Below, one piece after another: positions 1 through 10,600 of a DNA stretch of 25,906 nt. This DNA is from JAFCDQ01 sp964571335 (GTDB lineage: Archaea; Nanobdellota; Nanobdellia; Woesearchaeales; ARS49), in NCBI GenBank assembly GCA_964571335.1, contig CAZNAM010000002.1, positions 1-25,906 on the forward strand, written 5' to 3'. A program made the position numbers and the translations under genes. The notes under the pieces were generated by a model. The model did no database searches and was not told where the DNA came from. It worked only from the letters and a program-made list of their open reading frames with translations. Numbering within the stretch: position 1 is the first letter of the stretch; every line of letters begins with the position of its first letter.

Positions 1-1794
1 ATTCCTCAAGATCCTGGTTTAGCACCTTTTTATACAGCAGGATTAGAACCAGAACTTACAGATGATGTGAATAAATATTTTCAAGATATACAAGAATATG
101 AAAAATATATAGAACAATTACAAAATTATGATGAAGCATCAAAGAATTATGGAAATCCTCCAGTTGAACCTATAGAACCAGAATTTCCAGAAAATTTTAA
201 TTCTTTAAGTTGGGCAGAACAACAGACAGCAAAAGCTCAATATAACGCTGCATTTGAAAAATACCAAAAAGATTTTGAAAAATATAACCAAGATTTAGAA
301 GTTTATGAAGCAAATATACCTAAACAGGAAGATTTTGTAACAAAAGTTATTCCTGCTTTACCAAATCCTGAAGATTATGCAGGAGTTAAAGAATATGAGT
401 TGGCAAAAGCAGAATATGATGAACAAGCTATGGAATATGGCAAAAAATTGATGAGTTATTATTATGACTTGAAAGATTATTATGATAAAATAAAAGAGTT
501 TAGAGGAGTGAGAGCACTTCCAAACTTACCTGTTGAGCCTCAAAAACCGGAAATGCCTACTACAATCTCTGATATTGATGAATATGATAAATTAATGACT
601 AAGTACAATAAAGAATTGGCTGAATATGAAAAACAAGTAGATATTTATAATGAAGATTTAGCTCAATATCAAGAAGAATTAAAGAAATGGCAGGAAGATA
701 TGGAAGCAATAACTAAAGAATTAAGACAACAATTGTGGAAAGTTAAAGAAGGTGGAGAAGTTTTGTTACATTATTCTGATGGAAGAGTATCAATCTTGGC
801 ACAATTTAATGATGATGGAGAAATAATAGGAGGAACTTTAGAAAATTATGATGGTGATATTCAAAAATGGGTTAATGATGCTTCAAATGATAATGAAAAA
901 GAAAAAAGACAAGAGATAAGACAAAGGTATGTTGATAATTATCTTGCATCACCATTTAGTTTTGGAAACAAATGGGGAGTGATGGATTATGCAAGAAAAT
1001 TCGGATATGTTGTACATGCATTTAATGAATACAAAGGATTAGCTTCTTTAACAAGTTTCATAAAAGGTTTATCAAGTGAAGAAGTTGCAGAAAGTAAAGC
1101 AAAATTACAAGAAGAATTTTGTGTAATAGGTGGATTAAAACAATGTTTTACTTCAATACTATGTGATTCAGATTCTTTTGCAGGATTTAAACCAAAAACA
1201 GATAATTTTATCTTAGCAAAAGGACCAACAAAAGCAACATCACCAATAACTGCAATAATTGTAGGAGAGAAATCAAATCCAATAGAATTTAAAGGAGAAA
1301 CAAGACAAAACCTAATTGATTTATTTGGAGATTACACTTATGTAAATGGAGAAAAAATAGAGTTCACAGACGGCAGATTAGATATTTCAGCACTTCCAAT
1401 AACAATGTGGCTATATAATGTTCAATTAACAGTTAATAATCCAACACAAAAAGAAATAAAATACAATATTCAATTCAGAGGAGAAGACAGAATTGCAAAC
1501 TGGTTTTCAGAAAGTCAACTTCTGAAAAATGGAGAAAGAATAAACAAACAGATACCAAAATACAGCACAACGGATTATGATGAAGTTTGTATAATTTTTG
1601 ATGGAAGAGGAATAAAAACAGCAGAAGATATTTGGCATGATGATTTATTTTATGTTGATACTATAATAGATAATCGTATTAAAGAATTCTGTTCAAACTT
1701 AGAACCTGCAGGACCTGCAAGTACAATAGAAACAAGACCACAAGCAGCAATAGATAATCAAGGACTATTATTAACAGAAGGAGAAGGAATATGA
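1..1794 (+). CDS. Tyr/Pro-repeat coiled-coil protein, 5' partial
   Basis: The frame is open from base 1 (reading IPQDPGLAPFYTAGLEPELT before the first GTG at 67), so the gene begins outside the window and GTG 67 is not a convincing start. I do not recognise a named family. Counting from GTG 67, residues 1-215 hold three units, each a proline-rich linker (about 30-42, 95-103, 151-164) followed by a helix with Tyr at roughly heptad spacing (for example YNKELAEYEKQVDIY at 180-194). Residues 225-575 are a mixed, probably beta-rich globular part with four Cys (FCVIGGLKQC, ILC, EVC) and later EFC near the C-terminus; no C-terminal membrane segment is visible. The gene overlaps the next one by ATGA, so it belongs to the surface-protein operon. 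Export is inferred from the neighbours because the N-terminus is missing. The frame and operon position are firm; the function is unknown. Confidence 0.85.
   Translation: MPQDPGLAPFYTAGLEPELTDDVNKYFQDIQEYEKYIEQLQNYDEASKNYGNPPVEPIEPEFPENFNSLSWAEQQTAKAQYNAAFEKYQKDFEKYNQDLEVYEANIPKQEDFVTKVIPALPNPEDYAGVKEYELAKAEYDEQAMEYGKKLMSYYYDLKDYYDKIKEFRGVRALPNLPVEPQKPEMPTTISDIDEYDKLMTKYNKELAEYEKQVDIYNEDLAQYQEELKKWQEDMEAITKELRQQLWKVKEGGEVLLHYSDGRVSILAQFNDDGEIIGGTLENYDGDIQKWVNDASNDNEKEKRQEIRQRYVDNYLASPFSFGNKWGVMDYARKFGYVVHAFNEYKGLASLTSFIKGLSSEEVAESKAKLQEEFCVIGGLKQCFTSILCDSDSFAGFKPKTDNFILAKGPTKATSPITAIIVGEKSNPIEFKGETRQNLIDLFGDYTYVNGEKIEFTDGRLDISALPITMWLYNVQLTVNNPTQKEIKYNIQFRGEDRIANWFSESQLLKNGERINKQIPKYSTTDYDEVCIIFDGRGIKTAEDIWHDDLFYVDTIIDNRIKEFCSNLEPAGPASTIETRPQAAIDNQGLLLTEGEGI
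154..708 (+). repeat. Three degenerate Pro-linker plus Tyr-heptad units
   Basis: This is a protein-level repeat inside the first gene. Each unit of about 55-65 residues has a linker such as PPVEPIEPEFPE, IPALPNPEDY or LPNLPVEPQKPEMP, then a 30-40 residue helix with Tyr every 6-8 residues. The DNA has diverged, so this is not a recent duplication. The pattern suggests antiparallel helical arms joined by stiff polyproline turns; that geometry is inference. Confidence 0.6.
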
Positions 1795-2657
1795 ACACAA
1801 AAATAAATTCAATAATTGGATTAATAATGATTATTATAGGGATATATATCTCTTATACAACAAAATGGTATTTTTTTTTAACAATTAGTTTAGCAGGAAT
1901 AATATTTATCATCTCAAAAAATAAAAAAATAAATTTTAAGATTTTCTTAACTTCATTAAAACCGACAAAAAGAAATTTAATTATTTTATTAATAGAAGCA
2001 GTATTTTGGTTAATAGTTTTTTTAATTTTACAAGGAGCTATGATGCTGGTTCAGAGCAAAACTGCAATATTAGGAAATTTTGCAATGACGCAACAAGGAT
2101 TAGATGCTTTACAAGGTAATTTATCAACAGCACAAGAAGTTGTAAGATATGTTGTGTTCTTATTTTTAGCATTTATCTTTATAACTTTAATTGTTTATTC
2201 AAAAACAAGATATTTGATATGGTCTTTAATGACAAAAAAGAAAATAACTATGAAAGGAATGTTTAGATTTTTCTGGCTAAATTTTTTATGGTGGCTGATA
2301 TGGGTAACAATAACAATATTAATTTTAGCAGGAGGATTAACATCAACAACAATACCATTCTTACTGCTTGTTTTGTTGTTATATATCTTTTTAACAGCAA
2401 AATTGCATTATGAAATGATGAAGACAAACAGCATCAAAAAAAGTTTTTCAAGTGCTTTTGAAGTATTATCAAAAGCAACAAAGTATTTTGATGCATTTGC
2501 ATACGTGATGCTTTTTATTGTAATAATAGTTTTGATAAGCATGCTGTTAAGCTTGATGAAAATTTCACCAAATATTATTTCAGGAGTATTATTGATAATC
2601 TTCATAGCATGGATAAAAATTTATTTCAAAGAATATATACAGAAATTTAAACTTTAA
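1791..2657 (+). CDS. Multi-spanning membrane protein, about 8 TM
   Basis: This is a 288-aa integral membrane protein of no family that I recognise. Hydrophobic segments lie at about residues 8-25, 28-43, 63-86, 117-137, 160-180, 184-202, 232-256 and 259-278, with short basic loops (KNKKINFK, KTKKKITMK) that would face the cytoplasm by the positive-inside rule. The start ATG overlaps the stop of the upstream gene (ATGA) and is preceded by a GGAG-rich stretch. It is followed after 13 bases by a pilin-like gene. It lacks the large cytoplasmic domains of PilC/TadC-type platform proteins, so a classical pilus platform is not supported. A membrane partner or exporter for the neighbouring surface proteins is possible by context only. 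Confidence 0.85.
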   Translation: MNTKINSIIGLIMIIIGIYISYTTKWYFFLTISLAGIIFIISKNKKINFKIFLTSLKPTKRNLIILLIEAVFWLIVFLILQGAMMLVQSKTAILGNFAMTQQGLDALQGNLSTAQEVVRYVVFLFLAFIFITLIVYSKTRYLIWSLMTKKKITMKGMFRFFWLNFLWWLIWVTITILILAGGLTSTTIPFLLLVLLLYIFLTAKLHYEMMKTNSIKKSFSSAFEVLSKATKYFDAFAYVMLFIVIIVLISMLLSLMKISPNIISGVLLIIFIAWIKIYFKEYIQKFKL

Positions 2658-2670
2658 AAAAAGGGGTATT

Positions 2671-4659
2671 ATGAGAAAAGGTCAAATTACTATATTTATA
2701 ATATTAGGTTTAGTTCTTTTGATTACACTAGCTGTAGTGATATATTTTGTAAATACAGAAGCACAAAAACCATGGAAAGAAACACCAAAGATACCTGAAG
2801 ATATAAGACCTGTGGCGGATATGATAAATGACTGCACTAAACAATCCTTAAAAAGAGGATTAATAACACAAGGATTGCAAGGAGGATATATTGATATTCC
2901 TGGATTTGTAACAAACAATCCAGATTCTTATATGACAGCAGATCCTCTTGGAGTTATATTGATTCCTTATTGGTATTATAATACAGAAAATAGAATACCA
3001 AGTTATAATCTTATGAAAATACAATTAGGAAATTATATTGAAGAAGAAATTCAACAATGTGTTAATTTTAAATCATTTGAACCAAAATATATGATAGAAA
3101 AGCTTGACAAACCAAAGGTTTTGATAACTTATGCAGAAGAGGAAGTTGTTGCAGAAGTTAAATGGCTTCTAAGAATAACAACTCCTGAAAAAACAACACA
3201 ATTCAGCGACTATTATGCATTACAAAATGTAAAATTCAAACAAATGTATGAATTAGGAATTAAAATTCTTGAAGAAGAAAACAAACAGGAATGGCTTGAA
3301 CAATTAACAATAGACTTCATGACTGCAGACCCTTCAATACCTTTTGGAGGGATGGAAATAACATGCAAACAAAAGAAATGGGATATTGACAAGATAAAAG
3401 AAAAATTAAATGATATATTATTTTACAATATTCCTTTGATTAGAATAAAAAATACCCCTCAATTAAAACCAATAGCAGACAGAAGTGTCTATGAAAATTT
3501 AAAAGAAAAGGGTGAAGAGATAAGAGAAGATCTTATTGCAGGAAAAATCAACAGTGTTGAGCTGGATGAAGAGATTCCAGAAGATATCTATGAAATAAAT
3601 AAGATGACTTTTAATATTAATATACCTTTAACAAATATAAAAGCAGGATTTGTCTATGGAAATCAAAATTTATTATTAAGCACTTTACCTCATGACGGAA
3701 AATGGCTCAAAAGCAGAAATGCAAAAGGTTCAAAAAACTTAATTCCATTTTTCTGCATGAATCAATGGCATTTTACTTATGATGTTATTTATCCTATAAA
3801 TGTACAGATAAAAGATGAAGAAGCATTTGAAGGAGAAGGATTTGTATTTCAATATGGTCTTCCAGTGATAATTAATGATAATTCTCCTGAAAGAATTAAT
3901 TTTGGAGTAAGACAATTTGAACCAATATATACAGGAGCAGGATTTTGTGAAGAAACAGAAGATACTGAAACACAGATAAAAGTGTACGGCTCTGAACCAT
4001 ACAATCCTGTTGCAATAGAATTGAACAAAGCAAATATATCAATACAATGTGTAAATATAGAATGTAATTTAGGTCAGACAGAAATACAGGAAAATGGAGA
4101 GATACTTCTTAAAACAAGACTTCCAATAGGATGCGGGAATCCTCTTGTAATCGCCAAAAAAGACGGTTATCTTGAGACAAAAGACTGGCTTACAGATGAT
4201 AAAATAGAATTACAAATGAAAAGTCTGCAGGAACTAAAGCCAGAATTTGTAATACAACCATTTCATAATTTATTAGATCAATGGCAGACAGAACAGAACA
4301 GATTTAATTTAGATAAAAATGAAAAAATAACATTATCTTTAAGATTAAAAGATTCTGATTTTGAACAATACTTAATTTTTCCAACAAATGAAACAATATC
4401 AATTGTGGAAGCGGATGAAGAATATGAATTAGAAATATATCTGTTGAAAAATGACCAAATCATAGGCGGATATAAAAATGAAAATTTAATTATTAATTAT
4501 GAAGGTGTAATTGGGAAAGAAAAAATACAGTTTAATATTATTGAATACAGACCAAATCCTTCAAGTGAAGAAGAATTAGGCAAGATGCTTCAATTTTTAG
4601 ATGATGGAATTTATATCAATGAAACCTATCAGGAAAGATTGAGACCTTTGCTAAAATAA
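2671..4659 (+). CDS. Pilin-like membrane-anchored protein with large ectodomain
   Basis: The 662-aa product begins MRKGQITIF followed by a hydrophobic stretch to about residue 27. That resembles an archaeal class III (prepilin) signal, with possible cleavage after the Gly of RKG, or a simple signal anchor. The remaining 630 residues should be outside. The ectodomain opens with a C...GLQGGYIDIP...IPYWYYN...Y(I)EEEIQQC pattern (about residues 48-117). From memory this is a recurring signature in Woesearchaeota-like hypothetical proteins that begin KGQ[VI]TIF, but I know of no assigned function. Further segments include FFCMNQWHFTYDVIYP (about 351-366) and a Cys-containing beta-rich C-terminal half. 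The usual pilin is 100-200 aa, so this is several times longer. It is third of five genes in the surface operon, with GGGGT 3 bases before the ATG. Confidence 0.85.
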   Translation: MRKGQITIFIILGLVLLITLAVVIYFVNTEAQKPWKETPKIPEDIRPVADMINDCTKQSLKRGLITQGLQGGYIDIPGFVTNNPDSYMTADPLGVILIPYWYYNTENRIPSYNLMKIQLGNYIEEEIQQCVNFKSFEPKYMIEKLDKPKVLITYAEEEVVAEVKWLLRITTPEKTTQFSDYYALQNVKFKQMYELGIKILEEENKQEWLEQLTIDFMTADPSIPFGGMEITCKQKKWDIDKIKEKLNDILFYNIPLIRIKNTPQLKPIADRSVYENLKEKGEEIREDLIAGKINSVELDEEIPEDIYEINKMTFNINIPLTNIKAGFVYGNQNLLLSTLPHDGKWLKSRNAKGSKNLIPFFCMNQWHFTYDVIYPINVQIKDEEAFEGEGFVFQYGLPVIINDNSPERINFGVRQFEPIYTGAGFCEETEDTETQIKVYGSEPYNPVAIELNKANISIQCVNIECNLGQTEIQENGEILLKTRLPIGCGNPLVIAKKDGYLETKDWLTDDKIELQMKSLQELKPEFVIQPFHNLLDQWQTEQNRFNLDKNEKITLSLRLKDSDFEQYLIFPTNETISIVEADEEYELEIYLLKNDQIIGGYKNENLIINYEGVIGKEKIQFNIIEYRPNPSSEEELGKMLQFLDDGIYINETYQERLRPLLK

Positions 4660-4663
4660 GAAT

Positions 4664-7600
4664 ATGAAAAACATGACAAAAAATAAAAATATGAAATTAA
4701 TTTTTTTCATTATTTTAATAGCAATAGCTTTTTTGATAATATCTTCTCAGGATACTTTTGCAATAGATAATAATTCTTCAAATACTTCATCAACACAATT
4801 ATTTTTGAATGTAACACTTCCTGAAATTGTAAAAGACAATCAGATTACAATTCAGGGAAAAACTCTTCCAGGAACTGCATTAAAATTATTTGTTAATGGT
4901 AAAGAGAAAAAAAGACTCAATATAAATAATGAAAATTTCCTGATGTATAATGTTTATCTTGACAAAACAAAAAATAACATTGTTCTTCAAGCTGAAAAAG
5001 ATGGACAGATTGTAAAAAAAGAATTTAATGTTGAAGTAGATTCCAAGCCTGCATCTATCACTGCAGAAGTCCCTGTAATAACAACAACATCAACAATGCA
5101 GATAAAAGGAACAACAGATGAACCTGTAACATTAACAATAAAAATAACAGACAAATCTGGAAATAATACAAAAATAATCAATGAATTTGCTAATGGTAGT
5201 TTTACAATAAATGCAGAATTATTTGAAGGAGAAAATAAAATTGTTATTATTGGAGAAGATAAAGCAGGACATAAAACATCACTAAAAAGAGAAACAATTT
5301 TAGATATTGGACCTCCTCAATTCTTATCCACTAATTTAGAAAATTTAAATCCTACATATAGACGAGATGTTAGAGTTAGAGGACAATTAAGTGAAAAAGC
5401 AAGTGTAACAGTATTTGTAAATGGAAAACCTCAAGAAACTATTTTAAGTGATGAAGACGGCACTTTTTCTGTTGACATTGAATTAACAACAACTTCAGGA
5501 AGTTTAACTATAGAAGAACAAAGACTTCAATTACAGGCAGGAGGAGGCTACAAAAATAAAGTTTATATTCAGGCAACAGATATTGCAGGACAAACTTCAA
5601 CAACAAATGAATATGAAATAGAATACACTATTTGCGGTTATGGATCATGGTTTAAAACAACTTTTTCAGAACCTATTCCAGAAATATTAACTCCAAGACT
5701 TCTTCTTGAAGGATTGCAACAAAGCGGATTAGCTTTTGAATTAGAATATACAGGAGATAGAGATATAAGAATAAGAACAAATGCAATCAGAGCAAAAACA
5801 TTAGCATTAAGCCCTTCAACAGAAAAAAGTTATGATAATAAATGGGTTACAATAAACACAGTAACAGCACCTGTAAGAGGATATGAAAATAAAAAAGTAA
5901 AAGGATATGTCCAGCTTCTTTTTAATCCAATGGATCTTTCTCCAGATGATAATGCTGCAACAACAAATGATAAACTTCTTGAATTAAGCGATTACAGAAA
6001 AGGAGAATGTCTTCTTCCAGGATTAGGATGTGCTAAATTAATGATGGAATTAGAAGTTCCATTTCAGGAAATAAAAAAGAAATGGGTGACAAATCCTTAT
6101 ACTAATCAACCAATAGAAGAAGAAATTTTAGAAGATAAGACACAAAAAATATGCATCCAGCAAGAAATAGCAATAGACCAATTAATACCTCCAAAATTAA
6201 TGCCTAAAGGATTATTAAAGTTTTTTTCAAGTGCAATTTTACAACCTGCAATGGACGGAATAGACTTTGTATTAAAACCACTTGATTTTATTGGAAAAGT
6301 AACAACTGTAAGCTGTTTAATTGGCGGAATAGCAATGTATGCATTAAAAGTAAATGAAAATTATAATTGTTATGTAAGTTCTGCGGCAGGAGTTTTAACA
6401 GGAGACACTTTTGATGTGAGTGTAGCAAAAGCAGGATTATGTGAAGAAATATACGCTAGTTCATCACAAAAAAAAGAAAATTGTTTGAGCTGCACTGATG
6501 CTGCTAAAACATATCAAGAAGCTAAAAATGTACATCAACAAGTTTGTGATAGAGTTGCCTGTCCAGATGCTCCAACATTACAGACATTCATAAAAAGACA
6601 AACAGGAAAACTAAATAAAATAGCAGGTGGAGAAGCAATAAAAGGATTAGATTCAAAATATTTAGTTAATGGAGATTTATATGAGGGAAGTGACTGTGCA
6701 GCATGGTTAAAAGTTAATAATAAAGAAGGAAAACTGATAAATTATGAAGATGTAAAAAATATTTATTCAGAATATCTATCAGGCAAGACAACTGCAGAAG
6801 AATGTAATGGACTACATCCTGCAACACCTTCTTGTTGTGGTCAGGAATATATGAAAACATGGGGTTCTTCATGCGGCATAAGTGGAATAGAAGAACTAGA
6901 CACTTTTGATGAAATAAAAGAAAGTGCATGTATTGCAGCAGAAAAAGTTGGACAAAATGAAGTTGAAGGACAGCAATGCAACAAATTATGGAATTCAATC
7001 GCAGGATTTTGCGAGCCAGACGGCGGAGCAACAACAGAAACAATAAAAGTTACAAAATTCTCTGACAAACAAATAAAAGATTTAGGATTATCAGAATTCA
7101 GTCCAGAACAAATGCTCTATATCTTCATGGTTCCTATGGATGAAGAAAATAAAAGAACATTAGGCTTGACAAACACAAAAAATAATTATTTAATACAATT
7201 AGGTTATGTTGTTGAAACACTTGATTTTGAAAAAAGCGATAAAAGCGGAATAATAGCGAGCACAAACAGGCATTATCTTACAGCAAAATTAGAAGCAGTA
7301 GCATTATCAAATACAGATCTGATGAATATTTTCACAACACAAGTAATTGATCAATATTATGAAAAAGGAACAATATCTGATGTAGATATTTCTAAATTTA
7401 AAACAGCTGTCTGCAATGCTGCAGGAATGTCTGGATGTATAACAGATTTGAAAGCAGAAGAATTATTTAAAAGAATAATAGAAAAAATAGGAACAGTAGA
7501 TAAAGAATATGTTGTAAGACCATCAAGCAACATATTAAGATCAGGACAATGTGTCTGTCTTCCAGGAATTGTTGGAAATTTAAAATTATGGAAAGGTATA

Positions 7601-10600
7601 ATGAATGCTGTAAAAAATTGCATAGACACAGTAAGATTGACAGGAGAAGGAAGTGAAGGAGTATGTCAGGCAGTATTTGAAAATTATCTATGTGATGCAA
7701 TATATGATGGCTTAAGCTGTTTCTCAGAATCATACAGCGGAACAAACACAAATTCAAGAGTTGATGTTGATGGAATAAACGGAATAATGACTGCATTATC
7801 AACATCTGCGAGCGACATATCAAATGATATAGAAGGCAGATATGGAGAAACAGCATTGTTCAAAGCAATGTTTGTAGATCGAAAATTAGTACATAGTATA
7901 TGTGCTTTTGCATTTACAGGCACATGGAGTTTAGATATTGACACATTATTTGACATGGCTGTAAATGAAGTTCCAATAGACAGCACAGTTTTGCTTTATC
8001 CTTGTTCAAGAAGATTTGTAGGATATGATCCGGGAAGTTATCCAACAACAGGATTAACAAGATGGATGTATCATTTTGGAGTTGGTGTAGCAGCAGGAAG
8101 TAATTTAGATTTAAGATTAAAATTAAAATGCAGTGAGGATTATACTTGCAGTGAAAGTGATGGTTATGCAAATGGACAATGTGACTGCAAAAATGGAGCA
8201 AGAGAATTAGAAATAACACCTGCAGAAATCTCAACAACAATTCCAAAAAATGAAGTATTTAACAGAGAGATATATGCGACATTGCAGGGAGACCAAAGTT
8301 TAGTCAGATATGATAAGGCAGAACTTTCTTGGAGCTGGACAGATTTAAGCGGAAAAATAAGACAGGAAAATGTTCAATGCAAGATAAGCCAGTCAGGAAC
8401 ACCACCACCTATATTTTGTGCATTTGATGTATTTACATTAAGCTTTAGATGTATTTTTGGAGAACAAGAAGGTTCAATAAGGTTCAGAGATTTAAATATT
8501 AATGCAAAACATAACTTAACAACAGAATCAAAAGAAAATCTAAATGTATTTTTGATTGATGAAGAACTCAATGCAACTCTAGGGGTGAGTCAAAAATATC
8601 CAACTCCTCCAAAAGATATCTATAAGAAATTCTTGACATGGTATTTGAAAGATAGTTCTGGCAGAATAATAATACCTCCAAAAGATTTAGAAAAAGATGA
8701 ATTCCTTGGAAAATCAATCTTATCAACAAATGGAGATTACAATATAAAAATGTCTGATAATGGAATCAGAGGAGCAGAAAGTTTAGTGATAAATGAAAGT
8801 TGGTTGAAAGATTCATCACAGACAATAACAATATATGAATGGAATTATGGAGACACTTCATTACATTCAACACAAGCATTAACAAATTATAATGTTGAGA
8901 TAACAACAGAAAATGGAAAACGTCTTGAAGAAGATATTGCGTTTGTAGTAGTAATACAACTTGTACCTTCAACTGATAAATATGAATATACTCTTTATAA
9001 AACAGATCAATCAACAACAGTTACAAAAGAAGGAGGTTTTGGTTTTGAAAAAATATTGAAAACAGAGACTCGTGATGATATAGAAGAAGTAGTTCTTGAA
9101 TATACGAGCATAGCTGATCATTATAGGGTAAAAATTACAGTACCTAAAAAAATAAACAAAATAGAAGGAAAAAGAAAAGAGTTTAAGATAATCTACACAA
9201 AAGGAAGACCTATTTGCAAAGAGAATCCAACAACACCTCAGAAATTCACATTAGTTTTTGAAGCATTTGATTCAGACCAATATGGAAATCCAACAAAATT
9301 ACAAAGCATAGATCCTTCTACAGGTTCTTTAGTTGAAATAAAACAAGACTTTTATGTTGTATGCGAAATGCTAAAAGAAAAAGTTGTTGAGAAAGTAACA
9401 TTGAAACAAATAAAAGACTTGCTAACTGAATTAATAAAAGATGAAGAATTAATAAAAGAAAAAATAAAAGAATATGTTGATAAAGGAATAACTTTTTTTG
9501 GTAGTGATATAAACAGCGATGATGTAATAAAGAATATAAAAGAAGAATATCTGCCTGATGAAGAACTTTCTATGAGCAGTTTAAATACAATAATAGAATT
9601 ATATAATGAACATGAAACAGATTCAGATAAAAAATTAAATACTAAAAATGTAGAAACTGTTCTGAGTTTGATGAAAGAAACAATAGATGCTATGAAAAAT
9701 ATTGAACAGATAAAAACAATCAATCCAACTCAGTCATTAGATTATGTTAATAAAATATTTGAATTATTTGAAAAGACATTAGAATATAAACAAAAATTAT
9801 TAGCAGATGTTGAAAAATTGCAATATGAAGGAAGAACACTTTGTCCTGAAAGTGATTCTGATTTTGCATGCAAGACAATATGCGGGAATGACGAGCAATC
9901 AAGAACAGAAGATTATATTTGTCAAAAACAAGGATATGTCTGCTGTGAAAAGAAACCTGCAGAACTTGATGAATCAATTTTCAACATTTTAGGTTATATT
10001 GATACTTTGATAAAAGAATCAGAAAGTGCAGAACAATTGATGAATAATTTTAAAACAAAGATAGAAACTGAAGATGATTATAATAATATCAAAAATGATG
10101 CAACTTCTGCAGGAATTAATTTGAAAAACTTTATACAAATATTAAATACCAATAAAAATGATATTGAAGAACAAAAAAAAGATATTGAAAATGTAAAGAC
10201 TGAGAGTCAAAAAGACAATTTAAGAAAAGAATATTATCTGGAAAAAATCAACAATCTGCTAGAATATCTGAACACTAAAAAAGAGCAGTTATCTGAACTT
10301 GAAAATAAAATAAGCAAATATGAAGATAGAAAAGAGGGAATAGTTAATAATTTGCGTTTAACAGAAGAAAATATTGGAGGATTAAGGATTTCTTTAGAAG
10401 ATGTTTATAAATGGCAGTTAAGCAGTAATTCTGAAATATTCAGCGAGAGCAAAATATTCAAGAAAATGATAAATATGGTTCATAATTTTCTTTTTGATCT
10501 AAGTGATGAATTGGATTCAATAACAGATTCAAACTTTGAACAAAAATATGATGAATTAAAGATAAAAATAGACTCTTTTGAAGAAATAATTCCTACATGG

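Noticed and set aside
67..69. GTG as the start of the first gene
   Set aside because: The same frame is open back to base 1 and no ribosome site or TATA box is seen, so the gene is cut by the window edge.
1791..2657. PilC/TadC-type pilus platform protein
   Set aside because: Eight TM segments and short loops, without the cytoplasmic helical domains of that family; proximity to a pilin-like gene is not enough.
7467..7856. Minus-strand open frame of 129 codons inside the giant gene
   Set aside because: It is Leu/His-rich, overlaps a well-supported gene, has no ribosome site, and other long opposite frames occur throughout this AT-rich gene; it is a composition shadow.
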